In this document: positions 33,670 through 42,816 of the stretch, one piece after another
Position numbering within the stretch: the first letter of the stretch is position 1
Layout of the letters: each line of letters starts with the position of its first letter
Assembly (NCBI RefSeq): GCF_000717745.1
Contig: NZ_JOBH01000003.1
Coordinates: forward strand, 372,001-436,000
Direction: 5' to 3'
DNA from: Streptomyces violens
GTDB lineage: Bacteria; Actinomycetota; Actinomycetes; Streptomycetales; Streptomycetaceae
Length of the DNA: 64,000 nucleotides
The notes under the pieces: generated by a model
Databases searched by the model: none
Seen by the model: only the letters and a program-made list of their open reading frames with translations
Told to the model about the DNA's origin: nothing
Translations under genes and position numbers: made by a program

Positions 33670-34248
33670 TCAGCGCAGGTCGACGGAGATGTAGAAGTCG
33701 CCGTCGATTCGCGCGAGGCGGGGGGCGGTGGTGCGGATGGCCTGCCGCAGCTCGGCGGCGGTCAGCCGCGGGTCGCGGGTGAGATGGCCCTCGGCGCACT
33801 CGTACGTGGCGTCCTCGTGCCGGGCGGTGAGCACCCCGCCGGTACGCGCCCCGCAGGTGCGGCACACCAGCGGCAGCCGGCTGCCGCTGGTCATGAAGAA
33901 CCACACAGTGCCGGCGACTTCGATCGCGCGGACGGTCGGCTCGACGCCGGCCCCGGCCTCGTCGGCAGCGAGCGCGGCCAGCAGCTCCGTCAGTTCCTTC
34001 AGCGCGGCCGCGCCGGCGTCTCCGGCAGCCAGCTGCGGGGTGTCGAGCAGTGCATCGGCGGCGGCCAGGACGTCGGCGAGCCGCCCGCTCATGCCGGTCA
34101 TCAGCAGGGCCCGGCGTACGCGCAGCAGCTCCAGCGGGCCGACCGCCAGGTGCTCGACGGCGGTCTGCTCCTGCGCATCCGGCCGCCAGGTACCGGCGCG
34201 GTAGTCGGCCAGCAACTCGTTGGCGGCGTGTGCGAAATCGTCTGCCAT
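33670..34248 (-). CDS. hypothetical protein with C-terminal zinc ribbon
   Basis: 192 residues from ATG 34248. The N-terminal two thirds are helical (ADDFAHAANELLADYRAGTW). The C-terminus has a zinc-ribbon-like set: VCRTCGARTGG followed by ATYECAEGHLTRD. The start codon overlaps the stop of the upstream gene, so the two are co-translated. No family recognised. Confidence 0.6.
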   Translation of the reverse strand: MADDFAHAANELLADYRAGTWRPDAQEQTAVEHLAVGPLELLRVRRALLMTGMSGRLADVLAAADALLDTPQLAAGDAGAAALKELTELLAALAADEAGAGVEPTVRAIEVAGTVWFFMTSGSRLPLVCRTCGARTGGVLTARHEDATYECAEGHLTRDPRLTAAELRQAIRTTAPRLARIDGDFYISVDLR

Positions 34249-34754
34249 CAGCTCGGCTCCTCGGGGAAGAGCGAGGTGAGCGTCTCCTGCCGACGCCGGG
34301 CGGCGGCCTGCAGAGCCGGTATGCGCTCGCACAGCGCCGGGAGGCGATCGGCGAGCAGCGTCTCGTCGACGCCAGCGTCCTCGCGATGCCGCTGCACCGC
34401 CTGCCGTACGCGGCTGAGGAGCACCTCGACGTCAGCGTCGCCGTACCGCTCGAGCAGGTCGTCGCGCTCGCGTCCTCCGGTGTCGGCCGGGGCCGGGCAT
34501 GCCTGCAAGGCTGAGACCACGTACTGCAGCCCGTCGGCGACGTCGACGAGCGGCAGTTTGGTGACCGCCGGGCCCTCCAGGCCGGCCTGCTGGGCCCGGT
34601 CGTGCAGGACGGCGGCCAGCAGCACGGTCGCCTGGGTGCGCTCGGGTTCGGAGGTCAGCGTCGGATCGTCTTGAGCGGCCCACTGCCGCAGCAGGTCGGC
34701 CATGCTCACGCAGTGCTCCCATGTCGTACGGGGCCGCAGTGTCGTCATGGCCAT
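34248..34754 (-). CDS. hypothetical helical protein
   Basis: 168 residues from ATG 34754; ATG 34748 is an alternative with better spacing to GAGGG. The protein is helical and acidic (TLTSEPERTQATVLLAAVLH, DDLLERYGDADVEVLLSRVR). It is coupled to the zinc-ribbon gene downstream. Genes of this pair recur in Streptomyces mobile DNA without known function. Confidence 0.58.
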   Translation of the reverse strand: MAMTTLRPRTTWEHCVSMADLLRQWAAQDDPTLTSEPERTQATVLLAAVLHDRAQQAGLEGPAVTKLPLVDVADGLQYVVSALQACPAPADTGGRERDDLLERYGDADVEVLLSRVRQAVQRHREDAGVDETLLADRLPALCERIPALQAAARRRQETLTSLFPEEPS

Positions 34755-34836
34755 ACCCTCTCGCATCCCACCCAGCGACGTTGAGGGAGGTCTCGCGAGG
34801 CCAACCGCTGGCGACAGGCACGAGTCCTGCGAGCGT

Positions 34837-35049
34837 TCACCGCAGCTGGTAGGCGCGCCAGCGCCGCTCCGTACGTCTGAGAATCCCGCGGTGTTCCAGC
34901 TGCCGCAGTTGGTAGTGCACCGAGGACGGACTCGACAGTCCGACCTGCTGGCCGACTTCGCGGACCGTCGGCGCTTCACCGTGTTCAGCGATCCACTCCC
35001 GCACGCACGCCAGCACCCGTTCCTGCCGCTCGCTCAAGCCCTCCCGCAC
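34837..35049 (-). CDS. LexA-type winged-helix DNA-binding protein, domain alone
   Basis: 70 residues from GTG 35049 with GGGAGG upstream. The sequence is the LexA N-terminal DNA-binding domain only: RQERVLACVREWIAEHGEAP, TVREVGQQVGLSSPSSVHYQ, LRQLEHRGILRR. The peptidase half is absent, so it cannot self-cleave. It may be a small repressor of the neighbouring run. The start overlaps the stop of the gene upstream. Confidence 0.7.
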   Translation of the reverse strand: MREGLSERQERVLACVREWIAEHGEAPTVREVGQQVGLSSPSSVHYQLRQLEHRGILRRTERRWRAYQLR

Positions 35050-35051
35050 CG

Positions 35052-35288
35052 CTACGCCTCCCGCTCTTCGCGGGCGCGGGTCTGGCGGCGCAGCTCCGCG
35101 CGGGTGGCCGCGGAGCGCCGCGTGGTCGCCGTCCAGAACGGATGGCCGGCGATACGGGCGGAGAGCAGCTGCAGGCGGCGGCGCAGCGCCGTGGTGTGCG
35201 GCGGCCGCGCGGCGAGCGCCTCGTAGGTGCGGTTCCACTCGTGCTGTGCCTCGATCAGGTCCTGGGGGAAGGAGGTGGTTCGCGCCAT
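35052..35288 (-). CDS. small basic hypothetical protein
   Basis: 78 residues from ATG 35288, arginine-rich and helical (DLIEAQHEWNRTYEALAARP, ALRRRLQLLSARIAGHPFW). Coupled to the LexA-like gene by overlapping stop and start regions. No family recognised. Confidence 0.55.
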   Translation of the reverse strand: MARTTSFPQDLIEAQHEWNRTYEALAARPPHTTALRRRLQLLSARIAGHPFWTATTRRSAATRAELRRQTRAREEREA

Positions 35289-35417
35289 GGCCGAATTAGA
35301 TCACGTATTCGATTTCTCGTGCACGTGCCGACGCGGCGCGCCGCCGGATGCGGACCGGCGCGAAGCGCGGACCAGCGGCGCGCGACCAGACGCGTGCGCC
35401 GGTTGCATATGTGACGC

Positions 35418-35627
35418 GTGAGGCTCCTGTGGCGCTCGGAAGGCTTATGGATAGTGGATGTGCCAGTTCCGAAAGATTTTGCAGATGCGCGTGAACATTC
35501 GGCCGCCCTTTCCGATTGGCTGATGAGCGAGGGCTACAACGGCCTTGGGTGCCAACGGGGGTGGGCACTCTCCAGCGTCCTGGAGGGACACCAAACGTGG
35601 ATCTTGAAATGGCCGCTCACGCGATGA
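35418..35627 (+). CDS. possible small hypothetical protein
   Basis: 69 codons from GTG 35418. The translation is protein-like (GLWIVDVPVPKDFADAREHS, WLMSEGYNGLG), but G/C bias is lower than in neighbours, suggesting foreign origin if real. It overlaps the next small frame by 31 bases in another phase. Confidence 0.42.
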   Translation: MRLLWRSEGLWIVDVPVPKDFADAREHSAALSDWLMSEGYNGLGCQRGWALSSVLEGHQTWILKWPLTR

Positions 35628-35788
35628 CGTGGGCAGTCACGGCGAGGGTGATCGCAGCCGATGCGTGCACGGCAGGACGGCGCCTGCTGGGAGCCAGCGT
35701 GCGCATCGGAGCCGCCTACCTCGCCGCCCAGCAGCACGACCGCGCCCGCAAGGTGAAGCACCGGCAGCCGGGGGAGGGCTCCAAGTGA
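35597..35788 (+). CDS. small hypothetical protein upstream of the sigma factor
   Basis: 63 residues from GTG 35597 with GGAGGG upstream. Alanine-rich helix (HAMTWAVTARVIAADACTAG, GASVRIGAAYLAAQQHD) and a basic tail. Its stop overlaps the sigma-factor start (GTGA), so it is co-translated with it. Function unknown; the alanine-rich stretch is not clearly a membrane helix. Confidence 0.5.
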   Translation: MDLEMAAHAMTWAVTARVIAADACTAGRRLLGASVRIGAAYLAAQQHDRARKVKHRQPGEGSK

Positions 35789-36363
35789 CCGACCAGACCG
35801 ACCCCTGGGGCGACTCCGCTGCCAACAGCGACCGCTTCTCCGCCGTGCTCCCGCTGGACTTCACGGCATTCTTCATGCTGCACCACAAGGCGTACCTGCG
35901 CTTCGCCCACCTGCAGCTGGCCGACCGCACAGCAGCCGAGGCCGTCGTGGAGGAGGCATTCGCCGAACTCGCCGACACCTGGAATGAGGTACTGCGCCAG
36001 CCCAGCGTGGAGGCGTACGCGATGGCCACCCTCAAGGAGGTCATCGACCGGCGCCTGGCCGCCAAAGGGCGCGAAGTCCCCTTCGTCGCCACCGCCGCCT
36101 TCGCCGCGATCCGCGACGCCTCCCGAATCCGCCTGAACGCACTCGAATCGAACCTCGGCCTGTACACGGCGATCGCCCGACTGCCCGAACGCCACTACGA
36201 CGTCATCGTGCTGCGCTTCGTACTCGGCTACCCACCCAAAGAAGTCGCCCACATCATGGGCATCTCCCCCGCCACCGTCCGTTCGCACATCCACGGAGCG
36301 CGTCGCCGCCTCGCCCGCTACCTGGGATTCGACTGGGAACCGACCGAGGAGGAAAAGGTATGA
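35785..36363 (+). CDS. sigma-70 family (ECF-like) RNA polymerase sigma factor
   Basis: 192 residues from GTG 35785. Region 2 is around FMLHHKAYLRFAHLQLADRT with the helix AEAVVEEAFAEL; region 4 is LPERHYDVIVLRFVLGYPPK followed by EVAHIMGISPATVRSHIHGA. No anti-sigma gene of the classic type is adjacent; the coupled downstream protein may fill that role. Target promoters unknown. Confidence 0.82.
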   Translation: MTDQTDPWGDSAANSDRFSAVLPLDFTAFFMLHHKAYLRFAHLQLADRTAAEAVVEEAFAELADTWNEVLRQPSVEAYAMATLKEVIDRRLAAKGREVPFVATAAFAAIRDASRIRLNALESNLGLYTAIARLPERHYDVIVLRFVLGYPPKEVAHIMGISPATVRSHIHGARRRLARYLGFDWEPTEEEKV

Positions 36364-37154
36364 GCCGGAAGAACAATCTGCCCGCCATCGACCGGGCCCT
36401 CGCCCAGGCCGAGGTGCTGGCCGGAGAATACGACGACTACGACGCGCAGGCCGCGCTGAACCGCATCGCCCACCGCGTGGTCTGGCGCAAGGCCGCCGCC
36501 CTCGAGCACCGCGCCCACCGGGCCCGGCACTCCCACGCCCGCCCGGAGGACCGCGAAGCACCCAGCACCGCAATGGCCGCCCTGCACGCCCGCGCCGCCG
36601 CCCACCTCGGCTCGCTCTCCTCCCGCGTGGTCCGCAACCCGGCGGCCACCGCCGCGATGGCCCTGCTCGTCGATGACCCGGCCCGCATCGAGCCGGCCGG
36701 CGCGCTCGCCTTCGCCTGCCTGCTCTACCTCGCCGACCGCCACGAAGCCGCCCAGTTCTGGTGGCAGTTCGCCGCCGGCGCCGACTCCGCCACTGCCGCC
36801 CGCTGCCTGTACCTGCACCACCTGCAGCTCGCCGAGCCCGAATCCGCCCTGTACTGGCACCACCAGGCCCAAGCCCTCTACGACAAAGAGACCGACCCGA
36901 TGCTCACCGAACGCCCCACCCTGCTCGCCCCCGCCCCGGACCTCTTCATCACCGCCGGGCAGGTCGACGTCCTCGTCGAAGTCAAGCGCTGCACCCGACA
37001 ACACCGCGCCTACGAAGCCAGATGGTGGGTCTTCAGCACCTCCCTCACCGACGCCGTACTCCGTCTGGAGACCGACTCCGACGAAGACTTCGGGGCCATC
37101 CCCAAGCCCGACCCGGACCTGGCCGCCGAACTCGAAGACGCCACCACCCCGTAG
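36360..37154 (+). CDS. hypothetical partner of the sigma factor
   Basis: 264 residues from ATG 36360, overlapping the sigma-factor stop (ATGA). It is soluble and helical (YDAQAALNRIAHRVVWRKAA, LYLADRHEAAQFWWQFAAGA with TPR-like character) and ends in an acidic tail. The coupling suggests it acts with the sigma factor, but no anti-sigma motif is visible. Confidence 0.65.
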   Translation: MSRKNNLPAIDRALAQAEVLAGEYDDYDAQAALNRIAHRVVWRKAAALEHRAHRARHSHARPEDREAPSTAMAALHARAAAHLGSLSSRVVRNPAATAAMALLVDDPARIEPAGALAFACLLYLADRHEAAQFWWQFAAGADSATAARCLYLHHLQLAEPESALYWHHQAQALYDKETDPMLTERPTLLAPAPDLFITAGQVDVLVEVKRCTRQHRAYEARWWVFSTSLTDAVLRLETDSDEDFGAIPKPDPDLAAELEDATTP

Positions 37155-37324
37155 GAACGACCGTCCGGGGCCAGGCACCCTGCCGGCCCCGGACGGGCTC
37201 CCGACACCGCGGCGCAAGAGCGCGCATCCCGCCCGCCTGCCTCGAGCACGTCCTACGCGCGGGTGGTTTCGACGCCGGACGCCTCGGGCTGCGGTCCGAG
37301 GCCGCGTAAGAACTTCCATTGTGG

Positions 37325-37486
37325 ATGCCGCCCTCGGCCGACGCCCGCTGCACCTACCTCGCCGACTGGGTGGGCACCAAACTCCGCTGGGAGCTCACCG
37401 CCGACCGTACGCAGGTGAAGAGCCTCCAGGACGTGGCTGCCGGCTGCGGGCAGCAGCACGTCCAGTACGAACACGCCCAGGACTGA
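37325..37486 (+). pseudogene. short remnant, possibly of an HNH-associated gene
   Basis: 53 codons from ATG 37325 reading SADARCTYLADWVGTKLRWE then TADRTQVKSLQDVAAGC. This resembles the tail of Streptomyces HNH-nuclease-type proteins, but the main domain is missing. Likely a fragment. Confidence 0.3.
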
Positions 37487-37951
37487 CACCACCGCCGTAC
37501 CGCTCCCAGCCCGCCCTCCAGGCCGGCCGGTCTGCGGGCGCGCTTCACGGCCGGGAGGCGCTCGCCTGCGGCAGCGGGCTTCGGCCGAGCGGCCCGGGAC
37601 GACAGCGGATTCACGCCGGACCGCTTCGCAGGGCCGGGGCGGGACGTACGGGTACGCTCCGCCTGGAGGGCGCGGCGCTGTCGCCGCTGTTGGCGCAGAT
37701 GGGCACCTGGGCGGGTTGGCCTGTTCCTTCTTCTCGTTCCCTGCCCAGTACGCCAGCCGCCGGTGCTCCTCGCCCCACAGCTGCACCTCATCGACGCAAT
37801 GGCGGGCAAGGATTACCCAGTCGATGCCTGCGGCCAGCACTCGTATGCCCGGCGTCGGACTCATAGCGTGTCGCGCCATACGGCCGCCGGGTTGCTCGGG
37901 CCCGGCGGCCGGTGGAGCCCGCTCTTACAGGTGGTACCGGTTCCGGGACGT
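37487..37951. other. degraded intergenic DNA
   Basis: No frame has consistent coding bias. A minus-strand stretch near 37700-37879 reads GIRVLAAGIDWVILARHCVD then EVQLWGEEHRRLAYWAGNE, which looks like the start of a former gene that loses sense after about 60 codons. Confidence 0.35.
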
Positions 37952-39730
37952 CTACCGGTGGCTGAAGAAACGGCTGAAGCGTTCGAGGCTGATGTTGGGC
38001 TTCTTCGCGAGGGCACCTACCACGTCCCATCCGCCGACGGTGTTGCCGATATTGGCGGTCAGTGCTGTGCCAGTGGCTGCGTCCTTTGCCTGCTGGTCCA
38101 CGGCGGTCTTGGTGGAGAGCTCGATGACGAGGGGCACCTGGGTGGCAAGGCTGACCGATCCCTGCAGCACCTTCCCGGCGATCTGGCCCTGGCTGACGGT
38201 GCCTTTGACGACCTGGGCGCCCTTCTGGCCGATGTAGTCGAAGATGTGTGAGGCATCGGAGGCGCCCTTGCCGGCGATCGCCCCGGCGAAGGCCCGCCCG
38301 CCTTGGTTGACGATGACGTTGGCGACCTTGTTCATGCGGGCCGCGGCCCAGGCAGCCCTGGCGCCTTTGGCCACGGCGCCGACGGCCGGGATGGCAGCGA
38401 GCGTGTCCGCTGCGAGACCAGCGATCGCGGCCGGGTCGTCCCAGTTGCCCGCGATGGAGACAGCTGCCGCGTGCGCGCCCATCGAGGCGACAGCGGTGAC
38501 GATGGCGACGGGGGCCATGAGCGGCGTGAAGATCGGGATGAGCGCCAGGACGCCGGCGGCGGCGCTCACCAGTCCGAGGATGTCCCCCACGTAGCCCCAG
38601 AAGGCGCTGCTCTTCTCCTTCGCCTCCATTTCAGCCCTGGCACGCTCCACGGCCCATTCCGCGGTCTTCTGATACAGCCACTGCTCCTCCTTGCCCCGGC
38701 TGTCGATGATGTTGGCAAGTTCCCGGTCCACGAAGACACATTGGAGCTGGTATTCCGCCTGCACGGCCAGGACGCTGTCCACCAGGTCATACAGCAGCCC
38801 GTCAGGAATGCGTGTCCTGGGGTAGCCGTGGTCCTTCAGCCGCCAAAGCTCCATGTCGAAGCCGGACGCCTGGAACGACGTGTCCTTGGGCCTCTTGTTC
38901 CCCTCCGCGTCCGTAGGGGCGGAGGCATACGCGAAGCCACGGGGGCCGAGATCGTGAGAGATCTCGGGGTCGTGGAAGTCCACGACGCTGCGCACGGCGT
39001 GGAGGCGTCGGAAGGGGGGCGGCAGATACTTGTCCGTGAACGGACTCTCGCGCACGACGCGGAACCGGCTGTCTCCAAGGACACTCCCAAGGAAGGCCCC
39101 GACGGTCTGGGCGAGGGCGGGCCCGAGATGGTCCACGAGAACCCCGCCCACGAGCATCGTGCTCTGCTCCAGCACGCTCTGCCCGGGGGCGACCCGGCGC
39201 GAAGGCCGAAAGGCCTCCAGCGGATTCGTGTCTGCCGAGGAGACGTGAGCGTCGGCCTTCGGCGCCTCCTGTTGCCACTTGGCCACTACGTCCTTGGCCG
39301 CCCGGTCACGTTTGTCGTCCGTGAGCTCGGCGGCTGCTGCCTCCGGCAAGCCGCCAACTACGTGATCGATCGCGCGGCGGGCGGCGCCCTGATTGAGGGA
39401 GTCGATGAACGCCTTGGCGTTCGCGCGGGCCTGGGGGGAGGAGTCGGCGTAGGCGCGGTATTGCTCGTCCAGCCAGTGCAGCGCGGCGACGATGCGCTGT
39501 TCCTGGTAGATGAAGGAGCGCAGGAGCTGGGCGATGCGGTACCGGTCCGTGGCGTGCAGGGAGCGGGAGTTCCAGCCCCACATCTGCACTGCTTCGCCTT
39601 CATTTTCGAGGAACCGGTTGAGCTCCTTGTGTGCGGCCTGCACGAGCAGGTCGTGCACGGAGGCGTTGTAGCCGAGGTGGTCCAGCTGGGTGTCGGCTTC
39701 GCTTTCGGGTGTGTACAGCGGCTTCGTCAT
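37952..39730 (-). CDS. large protein with central hydrophobic region, effector-like
   Basis: 592 residues from ATG 39730 with AAAGGA upstream. The N-terminal 370 residues are soluble and helical with a conserved-looking centre (FRRLHAVRSVVDFHDPEISH). Residues about 390-560 contain two or three hydrophobic stretches (LVSAAAGVLALIPIFTPLMA, VAIVTAVASMGAHAAAV) followed by Gly/Ala-rich helices of the kind seen ahead of toxin domains in polymorphic-toxin proteins. It follows the ricin-domain gene by 34 bases. I cannot assign an enzymatic domain. A membrane-acting or secreted effector is possible. Confidence 0.65.
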   Translation of the reverse strand: MTKPLYTPESEADTQLDHLGYNASVHDLLVQAAHKELNRFLENEGEAVQMWGWNSRSLHATDRYRIAQLLRSFIYQEQRIVAALHWLDEQYRAYADSSPQARANAKAFIDSLNQGAARRAIDHVVGGLPEAAAAELTDDKRDRAAKDVVAKWQQEAPKADAHVSSADTNPLEAFRPSRRVAPGQSVLEQSTMLVGGVLVDHLGPALAQTVGAFLGSVLGDSRFRVVRESPFTDKYLPPPFRRLHAVRSVVDFHDPEISHDLGPRGFAYASAPTDAEGNKRPKDTSFQASGFDMELWRLKDHGYPRTRIPDGLLYDLVDSVLAVQAEYQLQCVFVDRELANIIDSRGKEEQWLYQKTAEWAVERARAEMEAKEKSSAFWGYVGDILGLVSAAAGVLALIPIFTPLMAPVAIVTAVASMGAHAAAVSIAGNWDDPAAIAGLAADTLAAIPAVGAVAKGARAAWAAARMNKVANVIVNQGGRAFAGAIAGKGASDASHIFDYIGQKGAQVVKGTVSQGQIAGKVLQGSVSLATQVPLVIELSTKTAVDQQAKDAATGTALTANIGNTVGGWDVVGALAKKPNISLERFSRFFSHR

Positions 39731-39764
39731 GACAAGGTCCTTTGGTCCGTGGCGGCAGGCGGCG

Positions 39765-40871
39765 TCAGGTGAAGGCGATGGTGCTGCAGACGCCGGCCAG
39801 GATGTCGACGCAGTGGTCCCACTCGGCGAGGTTTTCGGTGGCGATGGAGAAGTCCGCCATCGCCAGCCGGCCCGGGATCGGCACGAAGACATGCAACTGG
39901 CGCACCACGGTGGGTTGGTCGTCATTCGCCAGGAGGTTGACCGGTTTCTCGACCTTGCTGTCCTGGGTCAGCAGCACTACGGGCCCCGAAGGCAGCCGGG
40001 AGACACCGACCTCTGCCTCGGGATGGATCGCGCCCAGAGTGCGCGCCAGACGCGTGACGGTGTGTTCGTTGGCCAGCTCACTGGGCCGGGCGATGACCGA
40101 CAGGATCAGCGAGCTCAGATGCTGCTTCTCCGGCGGGGCGCCAGCCGGTGGCTTCGCCAGCAGAACACCTGCGTAGACGGCGCCGGCCGCGGTCAGCATC
40201 TCGTACATCGTCTGCTGCGCCAGCACGGCGTGGGCGAGCTCCTCCTGCGACGGCGTGCGCTCCAACGTGCCGAGTCGTGCGAGCAGCAGGTTGGTGTTCT
40301 CCTCCGCGGACGCCGCAAAGTCGAGGGAGAGGAACTCTTCGGGTACGGAGAACGCCAGCGGCAGCTCAACCCCGGTCCCGGCCTTCGTCGAGGGGACTCG
40401 TTCCAACATCCACTGTCGGTACGCGTGGGTCTCCGAGTCGTCGTCGTACACCTCCGCCTGGGCACCTGCATCGTGACTGTGGCCCACGACGTTGAGCCAG
40501 CGCCCGCCGACCACACACTTCAGCTTCCAGACCTCACCGTCCGGGGTGGTCTCGTTGAGGACCTCCCACATGTAGCTGTCGGCATGGTCGGGCTCGTAGA
40601 CGAACTCCTCCAGCAGGGTGCTGGCGTCACCGCTGTGCCCGGCGGGGTGCAGGTATGTCTGCCGCCGCTCCATGTTGCGCAGCATGAAACGTCCCTGGGC
40701 GTTGCCCTGCCGTAACTCCCACAGCTGCGTTCGACGCGCCTCCCCTTCCCGCAGGGGCTGCAGTTCGACGGTCCCGTGCTCGGCGCGGTCCGGATTGGGC
40801 TTCCCGGTCAGGTACTGCCCGGTCTTCCTGTTTTTGATCAGGTACTGGCCGCCTTCGATCAGGTCGCTCAT
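39765..40871 (-). CDS. ricin-B-like beta-trefoil protein
   Basis: 368 residues from ATG 40871 with a very strong AAGGAGG site. Residues 1-150 are a beta-trefoil lectin-like domain (GGQYLIKNRKTGQYLTGKPN, MWEVLNETTPDGEVWKLKC, NVVGHSHDAGAQAEVYDDDS). The C-terminal 200 residues are mixed alpha/beta with VEKPVNLLANDDQPTVVRQL and no known motif. There is no signal peptide. With the downstream hydrophobic protein it forms a two-gene unit; a carbohydrate- or cargo-binding partner of an effector is one reading. Confidence 0.68.
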   Translation of the reverse strand: MSDLIEGGQYLIKNRKTGQYLTGKPNPDRAEHGTVELQPLREGEARRTQLWELRQGNAQGRFMLRNMERRQTYLHPAGHSGDASTLLEEFVYEPDHADSYMWEVLNETTPDGEVWKLKCVVGGRWLNVVGHSHDAGAQAEVYDDDSETHAYRQWMLERVPSTKAGTGVELPLAFSVPEEFLSLDFAASAEENTNLLLARLGTLERTPSQEELAHAVLAQQTMYEMLTAAGAVYAGVLLAKPPAGAPPEKQHLSSLILSVIARPSELANEHTVTRLARTLGAIHPEAEVGVSRLPSGPVVLLTQDSKVEKPVNLLANDDQPTVVRQLHVFVPIPGRLAMADFSIATENLAEWDHCVDILAGVCSTIAFT

Positions 40872-41243
40872 ATACCCTCCTTAGGTATTTATCCCGCCCA
40901 GTACCTCTTAGGGTCGGTGTGCGTGTAAAGGCGATGGGTCTGTGCCGGTGGCGGTTCACGTCAGCGGAGGCTGCCCCTCCGGGGCCACCGAACGACAGCA
41001 CCGCCACGGACAAGCCGGAACACAACTGGCGTCGGCCAAGACGGCCGCCGCCCCGGTGCCCTTGTCGGCCAATCGTCCGGCTGCCGTGGGCCAGGACACT
41101 GAAGAGCACGCGGCGGCCTCTCGGCATGACGCCACATGGTCCGCCGTCCGCGAATGGCAGGTCCGCCTCGACACCGCACCGCCGTCGACGCCTTCCTCGA
41201 CTCCGCCATGGGCGATTTCGACTACATCCACCCGAAGACATCC
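40872..41243. other. intergenic DNA
   Basis: Holds the promoter of the ricin-domain gene (minus strand, near 40880-40920, AT-richer than average). The rest to 41243 has no convincing frame. Confidence 0.4.
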
Positions 41244-41700
41244 TCAGGCTCCGCCGAGAGAGCTCGTCGCCGACGGCTGCGCTGCCCGGGCAGCGGAGGC
41301 GAGCTGGGCCAGGACCAGGGTGAGATCGTCGGCTGCCGCGGCGGCGTGCCGGGGGTGCTGGTGGTGCAGGGCCAAGAGGACGTCGAGGGCCTGGTCGAGG
41401 GTGGGGGCCATGAGCGCGGCGCGGGCGTGGGAGTCGAGGGGAAACAAGGTGCCGTGGGCGTCCCGGGCCTCGGTGAGGCCGTCGCTGTACAGCAGCAGGC
41501 GCTGGTCGGGTAGGAGGCGGTGGCGCTGGACGCAGGGGCCGGGGCCCAGCCCCAGAGGCGGGGAGGGACGGCGTGGGGTGAGCGGGTCAAGGCTGCGGCG
41601 GGTGATGCTCAGGGATGGGGGTGGCCACAGTTGGCCAGGCGGACTTCGCTGGGGTGGAAGTCGGCGATCAGCAGGGTGATGAAGTCCTCAGCGTGCAGGT
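41244..41700 (-). pseudogene. remnant of a SpoIIE/PP2C-type phosphatase
   Basis: Minus-strand pieces in two frames read EDFITLLIADFHPSEVRLAN then CGHPHP with a stop, and later RLLPDQRLLLYSDGLTEARD with DSHARAALMAPTLDQALDVL and ADDLTLVLAQLA. These are the C-terminal motifs of SpoIIE-family serine phosphatases (CGHPPP, LYSDGLTEAR, DDLTLVL). The frame break and missing N-terminus show a dead gene. It is joined directly to an IS21 fragment. Confidence 0.65.
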
Positions 41701-42020
41701 GCGGGCCCCGGCGGGCATCGAGGGCCTCTCGCGCCGGGCCACTTCCACATTCTGGTCGTAAACCACCAGGTGAGAAGCGTGCAGGACGACCCGCACCCGC
41801 CTGCCGATCAGCCGGATCGGCACCGAGTAGCGGTTGGTGCGGACCGGGATCTGGCCGTACCGGTCCACCCTCGGGGTGAACAGCCGACCCGTCTCGAACG
41901 GCTCCTCAGGCAGCGGCAGCAGCAGCGGCTGCTCGAGCGCGAAGCACTCGGCGACCGTCTTGGACCGGGCATCGATGCGGTGTGCGTCGTCCTGCCGGTG
42001 AGCCGCGTAGGCGCGACAAG
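41668..42020 (-). pseudogene. remnant of IS21-family transposase (IstA C-terminus)
   Basis: Minus strand reads SKTVAECFALEQPLLLPLPE, FETGRLFTPRVDRYGQIPVR and VRVVLHASHLVVYDQNVEVA, the C-terminal domain of IstA-type transposases. The DDE domain, IstB partner and terminal repeats are absent. It fuses into phosphatase sequence at about 41700, marking an old insertion. Confidence 0.65.
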
Positions 42021-42402
42021 CGCCGGGCCTGCCTCAGCAGCGAGTCTGTCCGGTGACCGCTACCCGCGGAGAGGACCGGACGGGAGGCAAAGAAGAAGGT
42101 CTCAGGTCACAGGCGGAGGCTGGCGGTTGATGTCCTCGGGTTGGTGATCGCGGTGGTGGTGCTGACCGTCTGCGTGCACGACAATGCCGCGGGGTCGCGC
42201 TGCTGGACAAGTGCCCCGGAGCCCGGCGCGAGGCTCCGGGGCATGGGAGGAACTCAGCGCAACCTCGCGTGAGAAGCCGGTCGCATCCGCCCAGGAAGGT
42301 ACCGGCGGTGCCCGGTACGGGGCGCTGGCATGCCACCTGTACGGGCTCTCTCTGGCACGAAGACGGACTCACCAGCCGGAAATGGGGACGATCGGCGCAC
42401 CG
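42021..42402. other. intergenic DNA without a convincing gene
   Basis: Between the IS21 remnant and the oxidoreductase gene. Frames lack coding bias and no hairpin stands out. Confidence 0.35.
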
Positions 42403-42816
42403 CTACGGCAACGTCGCTCGGCCCATCGCACGCTCGATCGCGACGTTGATCACGACGCGCTCCGGATCCGGGACCGGTGTGCGCCCGTACCGCGCGCCGT
42501 ACCGCTGAACGGCATCGTCCACGGCGTCGGGGTCGGTGAGGATTTCCGCTGTTCCCTCCAGGGTCGCCCAGCGGCCCCCGTCTACCTGGCAGAGGGCCAC
42601 ACGCGCCCCGCTGGGCTGTGCAGCCTGGATGTTGGCAACTTTCTTACTTCCTTTGCGAGTGATAACTCGCGCGACCCCCGTATCGGCGTCGAGCGTGACG
42701 CCCACTGGTACAACGTGTGGCCGTCCGTCCGGCCTGATCGTCGTCAGCGTGCACAGATGGTATTCGTTCCAGAACTTGAGGTAGTCATTGCCTTGGTCGT
42801 GGAGCACCTTGGACAT
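42403..42816 (-). CDS. PPOX-class (F420/FMN-dependent) oxidoreductase
   Basis: 137 residues from ATG 42816. The split beta-barrel flavin/deazaflavin fold is shown by HLCTLTTIRPDGRPHVVPVG, ARVITRKGSKKVANIQAAQP and VDGGRWATLEGTAEILTDPD. Small actinomycete members usually bind F420 and reduce enones, quinones or biliverdin. Monocistronic with an AT-richer upstream region. Confidence 0.8.
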   Translation of the reverse strand: MSKVLHDQGNDYLKFWNEYHLCTLTTIRPDGRPHVVPVGVTLDADTGVARVITRKGSKKVANIQAAQPSGARVALCQVDGGRWATLEGTAEILTDPDAVDDAVQRYGARYGRTPVPDPERVVINVAIERAMGRATLP

